From contig CALLMH010000106.1 of assembly GCA_938007965.1 (NCBI GenBank), positions 1 through 32,596 on the forward strand: a stretch of DNA of 32,596 nt, given 5' to 3'. The position numbers were made by a program, and so were the translations under genes. The notes below the pieces were generated by a model. The model worked only from the letters and a program-made list of their open reading frames with translations, had not been told where the DNA came from and did not search any database. Shown here piece after piece: positions 24,284-32,596 of the stretch; position 1 is the first letter of the stretch; every line of letters begins with the position of its first letter. Source of the stretch: an uncultured Saprospiraceae bacterium. GTDB taxonomy: Bacteria; Bacteroidota; Bacteroidia; Chitinophagales; Saprospiraceae.

Positions 24284-24895
24284 ATGCATACACAAACAAA
24301 AGATACACAAATGGTACTGACTCCACAGTCGGTTTTGGAAATGCTGAAAGATGGTAATAAAAGATTCCTATCTAAAAAGATTGCCGATAGAGACCATCAT
24401 CAACAAGTAAAAGATACAAGTAAAGGTCAATACCCAATGGCCGTGGTATTGAGTTGTATTGACTCTCGAGTACCTGTCGAAATTGTATTCGATAAAGGGA
24501 TTGGAGATATATTTAGCGCAAGGGTAGCCGGCAATATAGTAAATGAAGATATGCTAGGCTCTATGGAGTATTCTTGTAAAGTAGCAGGATCCAAAGTAGT
24601 AATGGTACTAGGTCATACCAAGTGTGGTGCGGTCACCGCTGCATGCAAACATACTGAGCTAGGAAATATTACAGCTTTATTGAGCAAAATAAAGCCAGCT
24701 GTAGATGAACTAGTAAAACCAGATGTAGAACTGACCTCAGAGATCATCGAAGATGTAGTGGTCTTAAACGTAAAGAAAGCAATAGATCAAATAAGAAAGG
24801 AAAGTCCAATCTTAAAGGAAATGGAAGACAACAGAGAGATCATAATTGTAGGATCTGTATATGATGTTGCAACAGGTGAGGTCAATTATCTGTAG
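24284..24895 (+). CDS. Beta-class carbonic anhydrase
   Basis: A 203-residue cytoplasmic zinc enzyme that interconverts CO2 and bicarbonate. The zinc ligands are Cys58 (VVLSCIDSRVP), His111 and Cys114 (GHTKCGAV). The catalytic Asp60-Arg62 pair is in place. FSARVAGNIVNEDMLGSMEY and IIVGSVYDVATGEV are further family segments. Its length and the absence of a signal peptide are normal for the cytosolic type. It is the second gene of an operon with the SulP transporter and is closed by a terminator at 24957. Together they would take up bicarbonate and equilibrate it with CO2, for carboxylation reactions or pH control. Confidence 0.96.
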   Translation: MHTQTKDTQMVLTPQSVLEMLKDGNKRFLSKKIADRDHHQQVKDTSKGQYPMAVVLSCIDSRVPVEIVFDKGIGDIFSARVAGNIVNEDMLGSMEYSCKVAGSKVVMVLGHTKCGAVTAACKHTELGNITALLSKIKPAVDELVKPDVELTSEIIEDVVVLNVKKAIDQIRKESPILKEMEDNREIIIVGSVYDVATGEVNYL

Positions 24896-24956
24896 CACCG
24901 AAGTATAGTTGTATATGGTCGTCAGTTGAGTAATCAATTTCTCGACAAGACTCATC

Positions 24957-24999
24957 AAAAGTCAATAGTTATTTATTTAGCTATTGACTTTTTTTATTT
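24957..24999 (+). terminator. Terminator of the SulP-carbonic anhydrase operon
   Basis: A perfect 12-base-pair stem (AAAAGTCAATAG at 24957-24968, complement at 24981-24992) with a 12-base loop runs into a T7 tract. The A-rich left side means it may also act on the minus strand, though no minus-strand gene ends here. Confidence 0.9.
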
Positions 25000-25285
25000 T
25001 GGTCGAGATATAAAATAATGATATATAAAACATCGTGCAATAAGGTCTCTGTTATAGGTGACGGACAGAAGTTAATCCAGTTGGTTTTATTGTGAATCTC
25101 ATCAGTTTTCAATTTTTTTTCAATTTTTTTTATTCCGATACATATAAAATATCATATGTGTAAGAAATTATCATGTAACAAATTAGATTAGATTTTTAGT
25201 GGTAAGAAAGGGATGTTGATAATCGTAACTAACTGATAAACAATAAATATTATATTAAATAATTATGAAATATGTAAATCGTCTG
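25000..25285. other. AT-rich region upstream of the second adhesin
   Basis: No gene seen. A tandem word (caatttttttt twice, about 25110-25130) gives a strong T-tract, which may bend the DNA or serve as an upstream promoter element for the adhesin promoter at 25286. Nothing else is recognised. Confidence 0.4.
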
Positions 25286-25293
25286 TATCTTTG
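25286..25293 (+). promoter_or_regulatory. -7 element of the second giant adhesin
   Basis: TATCTTTG is an exact TAnnTTTG match, followed by C as at 4483. A TTA at 25263-25265, 20 bases before, holds the -33 position. The start site is expected near 25299-25300, giving a leader of about 230 bases. Confidence 0.55.
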
Positions 25294-25299
25294 CTTTAT

Positions 25300-25531
25300 A
25301 AATGTGTGCAATAATATTGTACACACCAACCAGAATATTACAAAAAATCCAATCAGGAATTTATAATTCCTCTTGCCAACCGTAATTTGATAATAGATCC
25401 GATGTGTGAGCCAAATGCTCGTGCAACAAATAAGAAATTTAATAATCACAATATTTTGGGATCATAGAGTTTTCGTTGTTGAAACTTTATTCCCTAAACA
25501 GTAAATTTTTAATTTTTTAAAAACGGATCTC
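25300..25531 (+). promoter_or_regulatory. Long structured 5' leader of the second giant adhesin
   Basis: A 10-base-pair stem with one G-U pair (TGTGTGCAAT at 25303-25312, ATTGTACACA at 25316-25325, loop AAT) lies at the predicted 5' end of the RNA. A second perfect stem is AGGAATT/AATTCCT (25355-25371, loop TAT). The 3' end (ggatctCATGAAG) resembles that of the first adhesin (caatctCATGAAA). No known riboswitch class was recognised. Confidence 0.5.
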
Positions 25532-28500
25532 ATGAAGAAGACGAACTTAACGTTTCTCAAAAAACAAGCATTCAATATATTTGGGTGTCTGTTCATTTTA
25601 CTTGGAGCCTACAGCTCCAATGCTCAATGCTCACTTGCCTGCAACGGCATGACTAACATCTCTCTAGACAATATGACTTCTAACTGCCAAGCTGAAATAA
25701 CAGTAGCTATGGTAGCGGATGTTTCTGGTTGTCCTGGTGGAGATTTTACCGTCATTGTTAATGATATCGACGGAAACCCAATACCAAACGCCACTGTAAC
25801 ATCTGAACACATAGGTCAGACTTTGGAGGTTGTTGTTTTAGATGAAGTATCAAATAATCCTTGTTGGGGATTTATCTTTATAGAAGATAAATTACCTCCA
25901 GTATTGGATTGTACTCAAGCTCCTATGGACATTACTTGTTTTGAATTACAAGACTTCGTGCCAGTAGCTACGGACAACTGTGATACAGATTTAGATATCA
26001 TCAAAACAAAGCCGGATAGTGTAGTAGTAAATAACTGCGACGACCCGAATGTATCAGATGAAGTTCTTAAGACTGTATTCGTAACGTATGTAGCTGTCGA
26101 TGATCAAGGATTATCTTCAGAAGAATGTACTTTCGAGTTTTCAGTACTGAGAATTCAAAACTTTGACGAAATAGAAATACCTGAAAGCCTACTATTACAA
26201 AACGAAACTCAGCTAGAGTGTGATAGTGTATATAACACGCTTCCTAATGGTTTACCTTCACCACTTGATTTAGTTGTGCCAGGTCAGCCTACTATTTTTG
26301 GAACAGGTGTACCTACATTGAATGATATTGATTTATTCCCTAACTCTTTCCAAGATTGTAACTTACTAGTTACCTACACGGATACTGAATTGCCTCCGAT
26401 CGGATGTGCTAAGAAAATAATGAGAAGATGGGATGTTATCGAATGGTCTTGTTCTAGTCCTCAGAGAGATACTTCTATGATTCAGATGATTGAGATCGTA
26501 GATAGCGAAGGACCAGCAGTGACTTGTCCTGCAGATTATACGATTAGTACAAATGGTAGCTCTTGTGAAGCTTCTGTAATCTTACCAGCAATTACAGCGG
26601 TAGATAACTGTAGTTCACAAGATCAGATTACATATGGTGTTTCATATGGAAATGGACCAGCACTTAATACTAATGGAGGATTAGCTCAATTGACTTTAGG
26701 TGAAAATGTAATTACTTATTCAGTATACGACGAATGTCTTAATTTGACATCTTGTTCATTCACTGTAACAGTGGTAGATAATACTCCACCTGTTGTAGTT
26801 TGCGATCAATTTACAGTAGTATCATTGACATCTGATGGATGTGCATATGTACATGCTTCAGTATTTGATGATGGATCATACGACGAATGTTCTGATATAA
26901 CTCTATCAGTAAGAAGAATGGACAATGGAGTTCCTTGTGAAACTGGATCAAGTTGTACAGACGAAGATGACGAATTATTCGATGAGTATGTAAGATTCTG
27001 TTGTATTGATCAAGGTACTACTGATCTTATGGTTGTACTGAGAGCTACGGATGCTGAAGGAAATACAAATGACTGTATGGTAAATGTGGAAGTACAAGAT
27101 AAACTTGCTCCAACTATTGCATGTCCAGCACCAATGACGGTGAATTGTGATTTCGCATACGATGAAAATAATCTAGCCGCTTTCTTTGGTGAAGCTATAA
27201 TAAGTGACAACTGTGGAGTACAAGTGCCAACAGATGTAATCAATACAGATGGACTTAATCAGTGTAACATAGGAACAGTAACAAGAACTATAAGCATAGG
27301 TACTCCTGGTACTACTAATTTCTCTTCATGTACTCAGACGATCACATTCATCGCTATTGATGAGTTCAATGATGGTGTTGATGATTCTGAGCCAGATACA
27401 GATATCACATGGCCAGAGGATGTATTGATGAATGGATGTGAAGATCCGACAGGTGTAGACTATCTGCCAGGTAACTTACCTGTAGGTAGCCAATTCCCTA
27501 CATATGTAGAAGGTGCTTGTGATTTAGTAGGAGCTAACTACGAAGATCAAATCTTCCCTTTCAATAATCCAAATGGAGACGCATGTTTCAAAATAGTAAG
27601 AACATGGACAGTTATTGATTGGTGTCAGTTTGATACAGACGCTTCTGGAGCGACGACTTACCCATCATGGACACATGTACAGATCATCAAGGTAAATGAT
27701 GATGAAGGACCTACTGATATCGTATGTTCAGGACCATCATCTGTATGTACATTTGATTCTGAATGTGCAGACGGTGCGATCGAGTTAGGAGCTACATCTT
27801 CTGATATTTGTACAGAATTCTTGGACTGGTCATATACGATCTTTACTGACGGTCAAGGTGACGGTAAATTAGATGATATAGTAGTCATAAATAATGTACC
27901 ACAAACATTCAACGGATTCGGAGCTAACACAATCAATGCAAGTGGAACATACCCTATCGGTACTCACAAAGTAGTATATACTTTCTCTGATAAATGTGGT
28001 AATGTAACTAGTAAAGAATTTCAATTCTCTATTGTGAATTGTAAAGCACCAACAGCATATTGTCATAATGGATTAGCGGTGGACTTAATGGAGCATGGAG
28101 ATAATGGTTCTGTTCAGTTATGGGCTACTGATTTTGATGCTGGAAGTTCACACCCATGTGGATACGAAGTATATGTATCATTCGATCCGATAGTAATATC
28201 ACCGACGGGTAATGTGGATGCAGGAAACGGTATCTTGATCAATGTAAACAATGGAAAAGAATATACATGTGATAACCTTGGAGACAACTTCGTGGATATC
28301 TATGCAGGTGTAGTAACGCCAGAGGGAGAAGTTATCCAATCTTTCTGTACAGCTACATTGAATGTACAAGATAATATGAATATCTGTCCAGCGGGATCTG
28401 GATTGAAAGTAGACGGTAGCATCGCTACATCTAGCGATGTAGAATTGAATAATGCTCAAGTAACATTACTAGGAAGCGAATATGCACCTACTATGACTAG

Positions 28501-29638
28501 TGAAAACGGTACTTACGCTTTCCCAGCTATGCCAGCGGGAGGTGCTTACTCTATATCACCATTGAAAAATGATGATTATACGAACGGTGTATCTACATTG
28601 GATTTGGTAATGATTCAGAGACATATCTTAGGTCTTGAGACACTAGATAGTCCTTATAAAATGATCGCCGCAGATATCAATAATGATGAAGATCTATCAG
28701 CTGGAGATTTACTCCAATTGAGAAAATTGATTTTGGGTACTATAACTGAGCTTCCAAATAATGGATCATGGAGATTTATCGATGCGGAATATACATTCGA
28801 AGATGTAACTAATCCATTAGCAGAGACATTACCAGAATCATACGATATCGAAGTACTTAACTCTGATATGAGCGTAGACTTTGTAGCGATCAAAATAGGA
28901 GACATTAATGATAATGTAAATGCTAACTTGACTGGTACTAAAGAGGTAGTTACAAGATCAGCTAATACAGTTGAGATGACAGTTGAGAACCAATCATTCG
29001 AAGCTGGAAATACAGTGACTGTTCCTGTAAGACTAACAGAAGAGATGGTTGCGACAGGATTACAATTTACAGTAAACACTGGAAGCGCATTGGATTTCGC
29101 AGGGATCAACTCTGAGTCAATCAATATCTCTGAAAACAACATAGGATTCGCTAGATTATCAGAAGGTATCATTACACTAAGTTGGAACCATGCAACAGGT
29201 GTAGCATTATCAAGTGATGAAGAAGTGGTAGAATTAGTATTCAATACGAACAAAGCGGGTACTATAGCTACTGATTTGAATATCACATCTGATATCATCA
29301 ATGCTGAAATCTACAACGGAGACTTAGAAACTATGGATATCGACTTCATCGTAGAAGGAAGAGATGCAGTAGAAGGGGAGTTTGTTTTATACCAAAACAC
29401 ACCAAACCCATTCACTGAAGCGACAGAGATTACTTTCGAGCTACCATATGCTGAGAAGGGAAGTCTTACTGTATATGATATGACTGGTAAGATTGTGACT
29501 AGAGTTCAAAGAACATTTGATAAAGGAACAAATCAGATCACACTTACAAGAGAAGATCTTGCTGGATCAGGAGTACTATACTACCAATTAGAGGTAGGAG
29601 CGTACAATGCATCTAACAAAATGATCTTAATAGACTAA
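25532..29638 (+). CDS. Second giant T9SS type A adhesin with HYR-like modules, dockerin and cohesin-like domain
   Basis: A 1368-residue secreted protein. The signal peptide covers about residues 1-33 (ends SSNAQ). HYR-like, Cys-bearing modules run through about 34-840 (for example EGPAVTCPADYTIS near 323, and DKLAPTIACPAPMTVNC). A two-repeat dockerin lies at about 1013-1070; its first loop (NDDYTNGVSTLD) is degenerate and its second (DINNDEDLSAGD) keeps D-N-D-D. A cohesin-like domain follows (about 1147-1275), then a type A sorting domain (about 1285-1368; LYQNTPNPF ... ASNKMILID). From about residue 690 on it is homologous to the protein at 5091: WTVIDWC, APTAYC, IQRHILGLE, LDSPYK, GSWRFI and GDINDN occur in the same order. 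It lacks P-domains and has no small partner gene. A structural or adhesive surface role is inferred; no enzyme domain is visible. Confidence 0.92.
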   Translation: MKKTNLTFLKKQAFNIFGCLFILLGAYSSNAQCSLACNGMTNISLDNMTSNCQAEITVAMVADVSGCPGGDFTVIVNDIDGNPIPNATVTSEHIGQTLEVVVLDEVSNNPCWGFIFIEDKLPPVLDCTQAPMDITCFELQDFVPVATDNCDTDLDIIKTKPDSVVVNNCDDPNVSDEVLKTVFVTYVAVDDQGLSSEECTFEFSVLRIQNFDEIEIPESLLLQNETQLECDSVYNTLPNGLPSPLDLVVPGQPTIFGTGVPTLNDIDLFPNSFQDCNLLVTYTDTELPPIGCAKKIMRRWDVIEWSCSSPQRDTSMIQMIEIVDSEGPAVTCPADYTISTNGSSCEASVILPAITAVDNCSSQDQITYGVSYGNGPALNTNGGLAQLTLGENVITYSVYDECLNLTSCSFTVTVVDNTPPVVVCDQFTVVSLTSDGCAYVHASVFDDGSYDECSDITLSVRRMDNGVPCETGSSCTDEDDELFDEYVRFCCIDQGTTDLMVVLRATDAEGNTNDCMVNVEVQDKLAPTIACPAPMTVNCDFAYDENNLAAFFGEAIISDNCGVQVPTDVINTDGLNQCNIGTVTRTISIGTPGTTNFSSCTQTITFIAIDEFNDGVDDSEPDTDITWPEDVLMNGCEDPTGVDYLPGNLPVGSQFPTYVEGACDLVGANYEDQIFPFNNPNGDACFKIVRTWTVIDWCQFDTDASGATTYPSWTHVQIIKVNDDEGPTDIVCSGPSSVCTFDSECADGAIELGATSSDICTEFLDWSYTIFTDGQGDGKLDDIVVINNVPQTFNGFGANTINASGTYPIGTHKVVYTFSDKCGNVTSKEFQFSIVNCKAPTAYCHNGLAVDLMEHGDNGSVQLWATDFDAGSSHPCGYEVYVSFDPIVISPTGNVDAGNGILINVNNGKEYTCDNLGDNFVDIYAGVVTPEGEVIQSFCTATLNVQDNMNICPAGSGLKVDGSIATSSDVELNNAQVTLLGSEYAPTMTSENGTYAFPAMPAGGAYSISPLKNDDYTNGVSTLDLVMIQRHILGLETLDSPYKMIAADINNDEDLSAGDLLQLRKLILGTITELPNNGSWRFIDAEYTFEDVTNPLAETLPESYDIEVLNSDMSVDFVAIKIGDINDNVNANLTGTKEVVTRSANTVEMTVENQSFEAGNTVTVPVRLTEEMVATGLQFTVNTGSALDFAGINSESINISENNIGFARLSEGIITLSWNHATGVALSSDEEVVELVFNTNKAGTIATDLNITSDIINAEIYNGDLETMDIDFIVEGRDAVEGEFVLYQNTPNPFTEATEITFELPYAEKGSLTVYDMTGKIVTRVQRTFDKGTNQITLTREDLAGSGVLYYQLEVGAYNASNKMILID
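28564..28740 (+). other. Dockerin-coding segment of the second adhesin
   Basis: Two F-hand repeats ending IQRHILG and LRKLILG. The exact 20-base match to the first adhesin is at 28613-28632. The surrounding bases have diverged mostly at third codon positions, so the protein is kept under selection. Confidence 0.8.
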
Positions 29639-29672
29639 AACATACGAGTAGTTATTCTACTTAAGAATTACT

Positions 29673-29722
29673 GTTTTTGGGATAGGACCCTCCTTCACTT
29701 TGTTGAAGGGGGTCTTTTTTTT
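29673..29722 (+). terminator. Terminator of the second giant adhesin
   Basis: GACCCTCCTTCA (29686-29697) pairs with TGAAGGGGGTC (29704-29714) with one bulge, followed by a run of nine T. The preceding GTTTTTGGGAT (29673-29683) and the CTTCA/TGAAGGGGG core are shared with the terminator of the first adhesin at 11029. Confidence 0.88.
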
Positions 29723-29842
29723 TACCCTACATTCATATAGTAGAATACTCTTGTTAGAATTTTTAACGCAGACCCAACTGCTTATTTTTGATTCGAAATT
29801 ATAAAGGTGTAGTTAGATGGAACCTAGATAATAAGTTCTGCA

Positions 29843-29874
29843 TTGATTAATATCGGTGCTAAAGGTTAGTTTTG
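29843..29874 (+). promoter_or_regulatory. Putative ruvX promoter
   Basis: TTG (29843-29845) and TAGTTTTG (29867-29874) are 21 bases apart, within the Bacteroidota range. The leader would be about 40 bases. Confidence 0.45.
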
Positions 29875-29920
29875 CGAACAGAAGTAGATTTTTTAATAAA
29901 TCAATAAAGTTAAATAATGA

Positions 29921-30331
29921 ATGGGTAGAGTCTTAGGGGTAGATTTCGGAACTAAAAAGTGTGGAGTGTCAGCTACTGATTCACTTCAAATCATAGTATC
30001 ACCGTTAGGTACATATCCTACTGTGGACCTTCTGCCATTTCTAAAAGAATATATAGAGAATGAGCCTATAGAGAAGATAGTCTTTGGGAGGCCAACACAC
30101 AAAGACGGCGCCAGTACATATTTACAAGATCATATTGATATCTTTGTAGCTCAGTTGGCAGCTCTTTTTCCTGCCATTGCTATAGATTATCAAGATGAGC
30201 GGATGACTTCAGTGCAGGCGAAGAATATAATATTGCAAAGTGGTTTGAAAAAATCAAAGAGGAGAGATAAGAACCTTGTAGATAAAATAAGTGCAGTGCT
30301 GATTTTACAAAAATATCTAGGTCATATTTAA
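29921..30331 (+). CDS. ruvX: RuvX/YqgF family putative Holliday junction resolvase / pre-16S rRNA nuclease
   Basis: A 136-residue RNase H-fold nuclease. The catalytic acids are expected at Asp7 in GVDFGTKKCGVS, the Glu of DERMTS (about residue 98) and the Asp of VDKISAVLILQKYL near the C-terminus. FGRPTHKDG is the usual glycine-rich segment. The length is normal. In E. coli YqgF matures the 5' end of 16S rRNA; a junction-resolving role has been shown for some relatives. The gene precedes def by 91 bases on the same strand, with a stem-loop between them. Confidence 0.95.
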   Translation: MGRVLGVDFGTKKCGVSATDSLQIIVSPLGTYPTVDLLPFLKEYIENEPIEKIVFGRPTHKDGASTYLQDHIDIFVAQLAALFPAIAIDYQDERMTSVQAKNIILQSGLKKSKRRDKNLVDKISAVLILQKYLGHI

Positions 30332-30364
30332 TTGTAAATGAGATCAGATACTTGAAAGATGATA

Positions 30365-30372
30365 TAGATTTG
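30365..30372 (+). promoter_or_regulatory. Possible def promoter (-7 element)
   Basis: TAGATTTG is an exact TAnnTTTG match 51 bases before def, but there is no TTG at the -33 distance. It overlaps the left arm of the ruvX stem-loop. Confidence 0.35.
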
Positions 30373-30400
30373 ACTTATGTTATACTAAGTCGAATTTTTA
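30368..30400 (+). terminator. Possible terminator between ruvX and def
   Basis: ATTTGACTTA (30368-30377) and TAAGTCGAAT (30386-30395) form a 10-base-pair stem with one G-U pair and an 8-base loop, followed by T5 then A8. The short T-run suggests partial termination with read-through into def. Confidence 0.5.
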
Positions 30401-30422
30401 AAAAAAATATAAATAAGAATAA

Positions 30423-30983
30423 ATGATTTTACCAGTATATGCTTATGGGCAGCCAGTTTTGAAAAAGGAAGGCGCAGAAGTTGATAAAAACTTCGAAGGG
30501 CTTAGCGATCTCCTAGAAGATATGTGGGAGACCATGTATCATGCCCAGGGGATAGGTATAGCAGCGCCTCAGATTGGAAGAAGTCTGAAGATATTTCTAG
30601 TAGATACAGTCCAAGCGATGGAAGAGGGTGAAGAAGACAAAGGAATCAAAAAAGCATTTCTAAATGCTGAAATACTTGAAGAAGATGACGAATTATGGGC
30701 ATACGAAGAAGGATGTCTAAGTATACCAAATGTAAAAGGAGATGTCGAGAGAAGTGATAAAATCAAAATAAAGTATCAAGACGAAAACTTCAATGAATAT
30801 ATTGAGGAGTATAGTGGGATCAATGCTCGTGTCATTCTACATGAATATGATCATATCATGGGCAAGCTATTCACTGAAAAGTTGAAACCACTAAAGAAGA
30901 AAATGATAAGTCGTAAATTAGATCAGATTAAAAAAGGGAAAGTGAAAGCGGATTATAGGTTGAGATTTGTCAAGTCAAAGTAA
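30423..30983 (+). CDS. def: Peptide deformylase
   Basis: A 186-residue metalloenzyme that removes the formyl group from the N-terminal methionine of new proteins. All three family motifs are present: GIGIAAPQ (43-50), EGCLSIP with metal ligand Cys98, and HEYDH with ligands His140 and His144 and catalytic Glu141. The insert with VQAMEEGEEDKG (about 60-72) is acidic, and the C-terminal tail is Lys-rich. This resembles Bacteroidota deformylases. The stop codon is 3 bases from the end of the convergent rnhA gene, with no terminator in between, so the two transcripts must overlap. Confidence 0.96.
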   Translation: MILPVYAYGQPVLKKEGAEVDKNFEGLSDLLEDMWETMYHAQGIGIAAPQIGRSLKIFLVDTVQAMEEGEEDKGIKKAFLNAEILEEDDELWAYEEGCLSIPNVKGDVERSDKIKIKYQDENFNEYIEEYSGINARVILHEYDHIMGKLFTEKLKPLKKKMISRKLDQIKKGKVKADYRLRFVKSK

Positions 30984-30986
30984 GGA

Positions 30987-31631
30987 CTATTTCCTACCAA
31001 AATCAGCAGGTATTTCTCCCCAATTTTTAGTATCCCACTTTATAATAGGATTTGTGTAAGTATTGGCTTCGAGCCAAGTGACAGCCCTGCCCATCATGTC
31101 GAATAGATTGGCATTGCGGTCAGTCTTCTTGAGGGTTGTTTTTACTTTTTTATTTCTGACCCACGCCATCGCTGTTTTGGAGTCAGTATATATAGGAGTA
31201 TTTAGTCCTCTTTTTTTCAACATTGCCAGTGCGTGTACCAAGGCTAGAAACTCACCGACATTATTAGTGCCGTCCTTGTGCGGTCCTTGTCGGAATATTT
31301 CTTCTCTACTTATTGTGTGTACGCCTCTGTATTCCATGATTCCAGGATTGCCGCTACATGCTGCATCTACTGCGATAGAATTGGATATGATCTTGTCGGC
31401 AAATTTTGATAGATCTTGTTGTCCTTTGGGATCCTTAGTTGTGGAAGATTTATTGCCCACATGCTTAGAGTATGGATCTAGAAATGCATCGTGCGCTTCA
31501 TCTCTCGTTTTGAAGCTTTTATATTTTGCAGCTGGAAAGTTCTTAGTCTGCTTTAGACATTCATTCCAGTTGTCATAGACGCCTGGCTGATGTCCAGCCC
31601 ACACTACGTAATATTTTTTTCCTTTTGCCAC
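30987..31631 (-). CDS. rnhA: Ribonuclease H with N-terminal viroplasmin domain
   Basis: A 214-residue enzyme that cuts the RNA strand of RNA-DNA hybrids. Residues 1-55 are a viroplasmin-like hybrid-binding domain (KYYVVWAGHQPGVYDNWNEC, then FKTRDEAHDAF). The RNase H fold (about 83-214) has acids Asp89 (VDAACSGNPG), Glu127 (NNVGEFLAL) and Asp150 (YTDSKTA). Asp210 in GEIPADFGRK takes the place of the last catalytic Asp. The WD-TKNWGEIPADFGRK ending is typical of the Bacteroidota branch. It is convergent with def and divergent from tatD. Confidence 0.94.
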   Translation of the reverse strand: MAKGKKYYVVWAGHQPGVYDNWNECLKQTKNFPAAKYKSFKTRDEAHDAFLDPYSKHVGNKSSTTKDPKGQQDLSKFADKIISNSIAVDAACSGNPGIMEYRGVHTISREEIFRQGPHKDGTNNVGEFLALVHALAMLKKRGLNTPIYTDSKTAMAWVRNKKVKTTLKKTDRNANLFDMMGRAVTWLEANTYTNPIIKWDTKNWGEIPADFGRK

Positions 31632-31656
31632 GGTTGATTTCTTTAGCTATTCTTTA

Positions 31657-31684
31657 TTGTAGACGAATGATTACTCTATTTTTG
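31657..31684 (+). promoter_or_regulatory. Promoter of the tatD-family gene
   Basis: TTG (31657-31659), 17 bases, TATTTTTG (31677-31684): the best -33/-7 pair in the window for a Bacteroidota promoter. A start near 31691 gives a leader of about 145 bases. Confidence 0.6.
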
Positions 31685-31836
31685 CGTAAAAATAGAAGAA
31701 TAGATAGTAAGAGGCGTATTTCTCAACGAAGTATTTAAAAACATCAGGGACGTACATTCAGTAAGATTTTGATTTGTTGATTAAGCTCACTATCTCTGTA
31801 ATCACCTCAAATATAATATTCTAGAAAAAAACTAAT

Positions 31837-32596
31837 ATGATAATAGATTCACATGCACATATATATCTTGAAGAATTTGATGAAGATATAGAACAGGTGA
31901 TTGATGATGCAAACGCTGTAGGTGTCACAGAAATATATATGCCCAATATTGATAGTACTTCTATAGACAGGATGCATAGTATAGAAGAGCGTTATACAAA
32001 TTGTAAATCTATGATGGGTTTACATCCGTGTTATGTAAAAGAGAATTATAAAAACGAGCTAGAAATCGTAGCTGGTCATCTGCGCAATAGAAAATATAGT
32101 GCAGTAGGGGAGATAGGTATTGATTTGTACTGGGACAAGACTTTTGCCGATGCACAATTCGAAGCATTTAGATATCAGATAGAACTGGCTAGAGATCATG
32201 AGATAGGCTTCGCAATACACTCCAGGGATGCGCTCGATGATACTATTAGGATAGTGACGGAGATGCAGGATGGTAACTTGAAGGGTATATTTCATTGTTT
32301 TAATGGTACTGTAGATCAAGGGAAGAAAATAATAGACCTCGGCTTCTTTCTGGGTATAGGCGGAGTAGTCACCTATAAAAATGCGGGCGTGGACAAGGTA
32401 GTTGCGCAATTGCCATTGTCGTCGATGGTATTGGAGACAGATAGCCCATATCTATCTCCTGGTCCGAAGCGAGTAAAGCGAAATGTTCCATCTAGGATCC
32501 CATTGATAATAGATAAGCTGGAGGATATATTGGAAGTGGATCGTGATGAGATAGCCAAAGTGACATCAGCGAACTGTGGAAAAGTGTTTTCGTATT
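31837..32596 (+). CDS. tatD: TatD family metal-dependent hydrolase (DNase), 3' end cut off
   Basis: The reading frame opens at ATG 31837 and is still open at the window edge after 253 codons. Metal-binding motifs appear in order: SHAHIYL (His6, His8), GEIGIDLYWD (Glu about 91), AIHSRDA, IFHCFNGT, and ETDSPYLSP with the last Asp ligand. PGPKRVKRNVPSRIP follows, as is usual before the C-terminus of about 255-265 residues, so only a few codons are missing. Members are 3'-5' DNases or related hydrolases in the cytoplasm. It is divergent from rnhA and has a clear promoter. Confidence 0.93.
   Translation, partial: MIIDSHAHIYLEEFDEDIEQVIDDANAVGVTEIYMPNIDSTSIDRMHSIEERYTNCKSMMGLHPCYVKENYKNELEIVAGHLRNRKYSAVGEIGIDLYWDKTFADAQFEAFRYQIELARDHEIGFAIHSRDALDDTIRIVTEMQDGNLKGIFHCFNGTVDQGKKIIDLGFFLGIGGVVTYKNAGVDKVVAQLPLSSMVLETDSPYLSPGPKRVKRNVPSRIPLIIDKLEDILEVDRDEIAKVTSANCGKVFSY

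Overview
The window reads as chromosome of an AT-rich member of the Bacteroidota, most likely class Saprospiria (inference). The signs are: proteins ending in type A and type B sorting domains of the type IX secretion system (T9SS); a PorP/SprF-family protein beside a type B cargo; TAnnTTTG promoter -7 elements; starts without a Shine-Dalgarno sequence; and a viroplasmin-type RNase H. I see no phage, insertion sequence, CRISPR array, tRNA or rRNA.

Left part (111-10985): two T9SS cargo loci lie side by side. The first is a 1040-residue protein with three cohesin-like modules, SprB-like repeats and a type B C-terminus, followed by its PorP/SprF partner and a strong terminator. The second starts with a long leader, then a small exported helical protein and a 1964-residue adhesin. 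The adhesin has two P-domains, HYR-like modules, a dockerin, a cohesin-like domain and a type A sorting domain. A paralogue of this giant (1368 residues, same dockerin-cohesin-type A ending) stands alone at 25532-29638, with a similar leader and terminator. A cohesin-dockerin based surface or extracellular assembly is the most interesting possibility here.

Middle part (10986-24999): a 1.6-kb stretch without a convincing gene is followed by a minus-strand DUF937-OmpA fusion protein and a plus-strand Dna2-like nuclease-helicase. Next come minus-strand metabolic and repair genes: queE (queuosine precursor), sdaA (serine deaminase), a GNAT acetyltransferase and ada (alkylation repair). On the plus strand a small exported protein precedes a SulP transporter and beta-carbonic anhydrase operon (bicarbonate handling), which has a large inverted repeat just before its start codon.

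Right part (25000-32596): after the second giant adhesin come housekeeping genes: ruvX, def, rnhA (convergent with def) and the 5' part of a tatD-family nuclease, which runs off the window end.

All positions and motifs were read by eye. Domain names rest on recognised motifs, not on searches.
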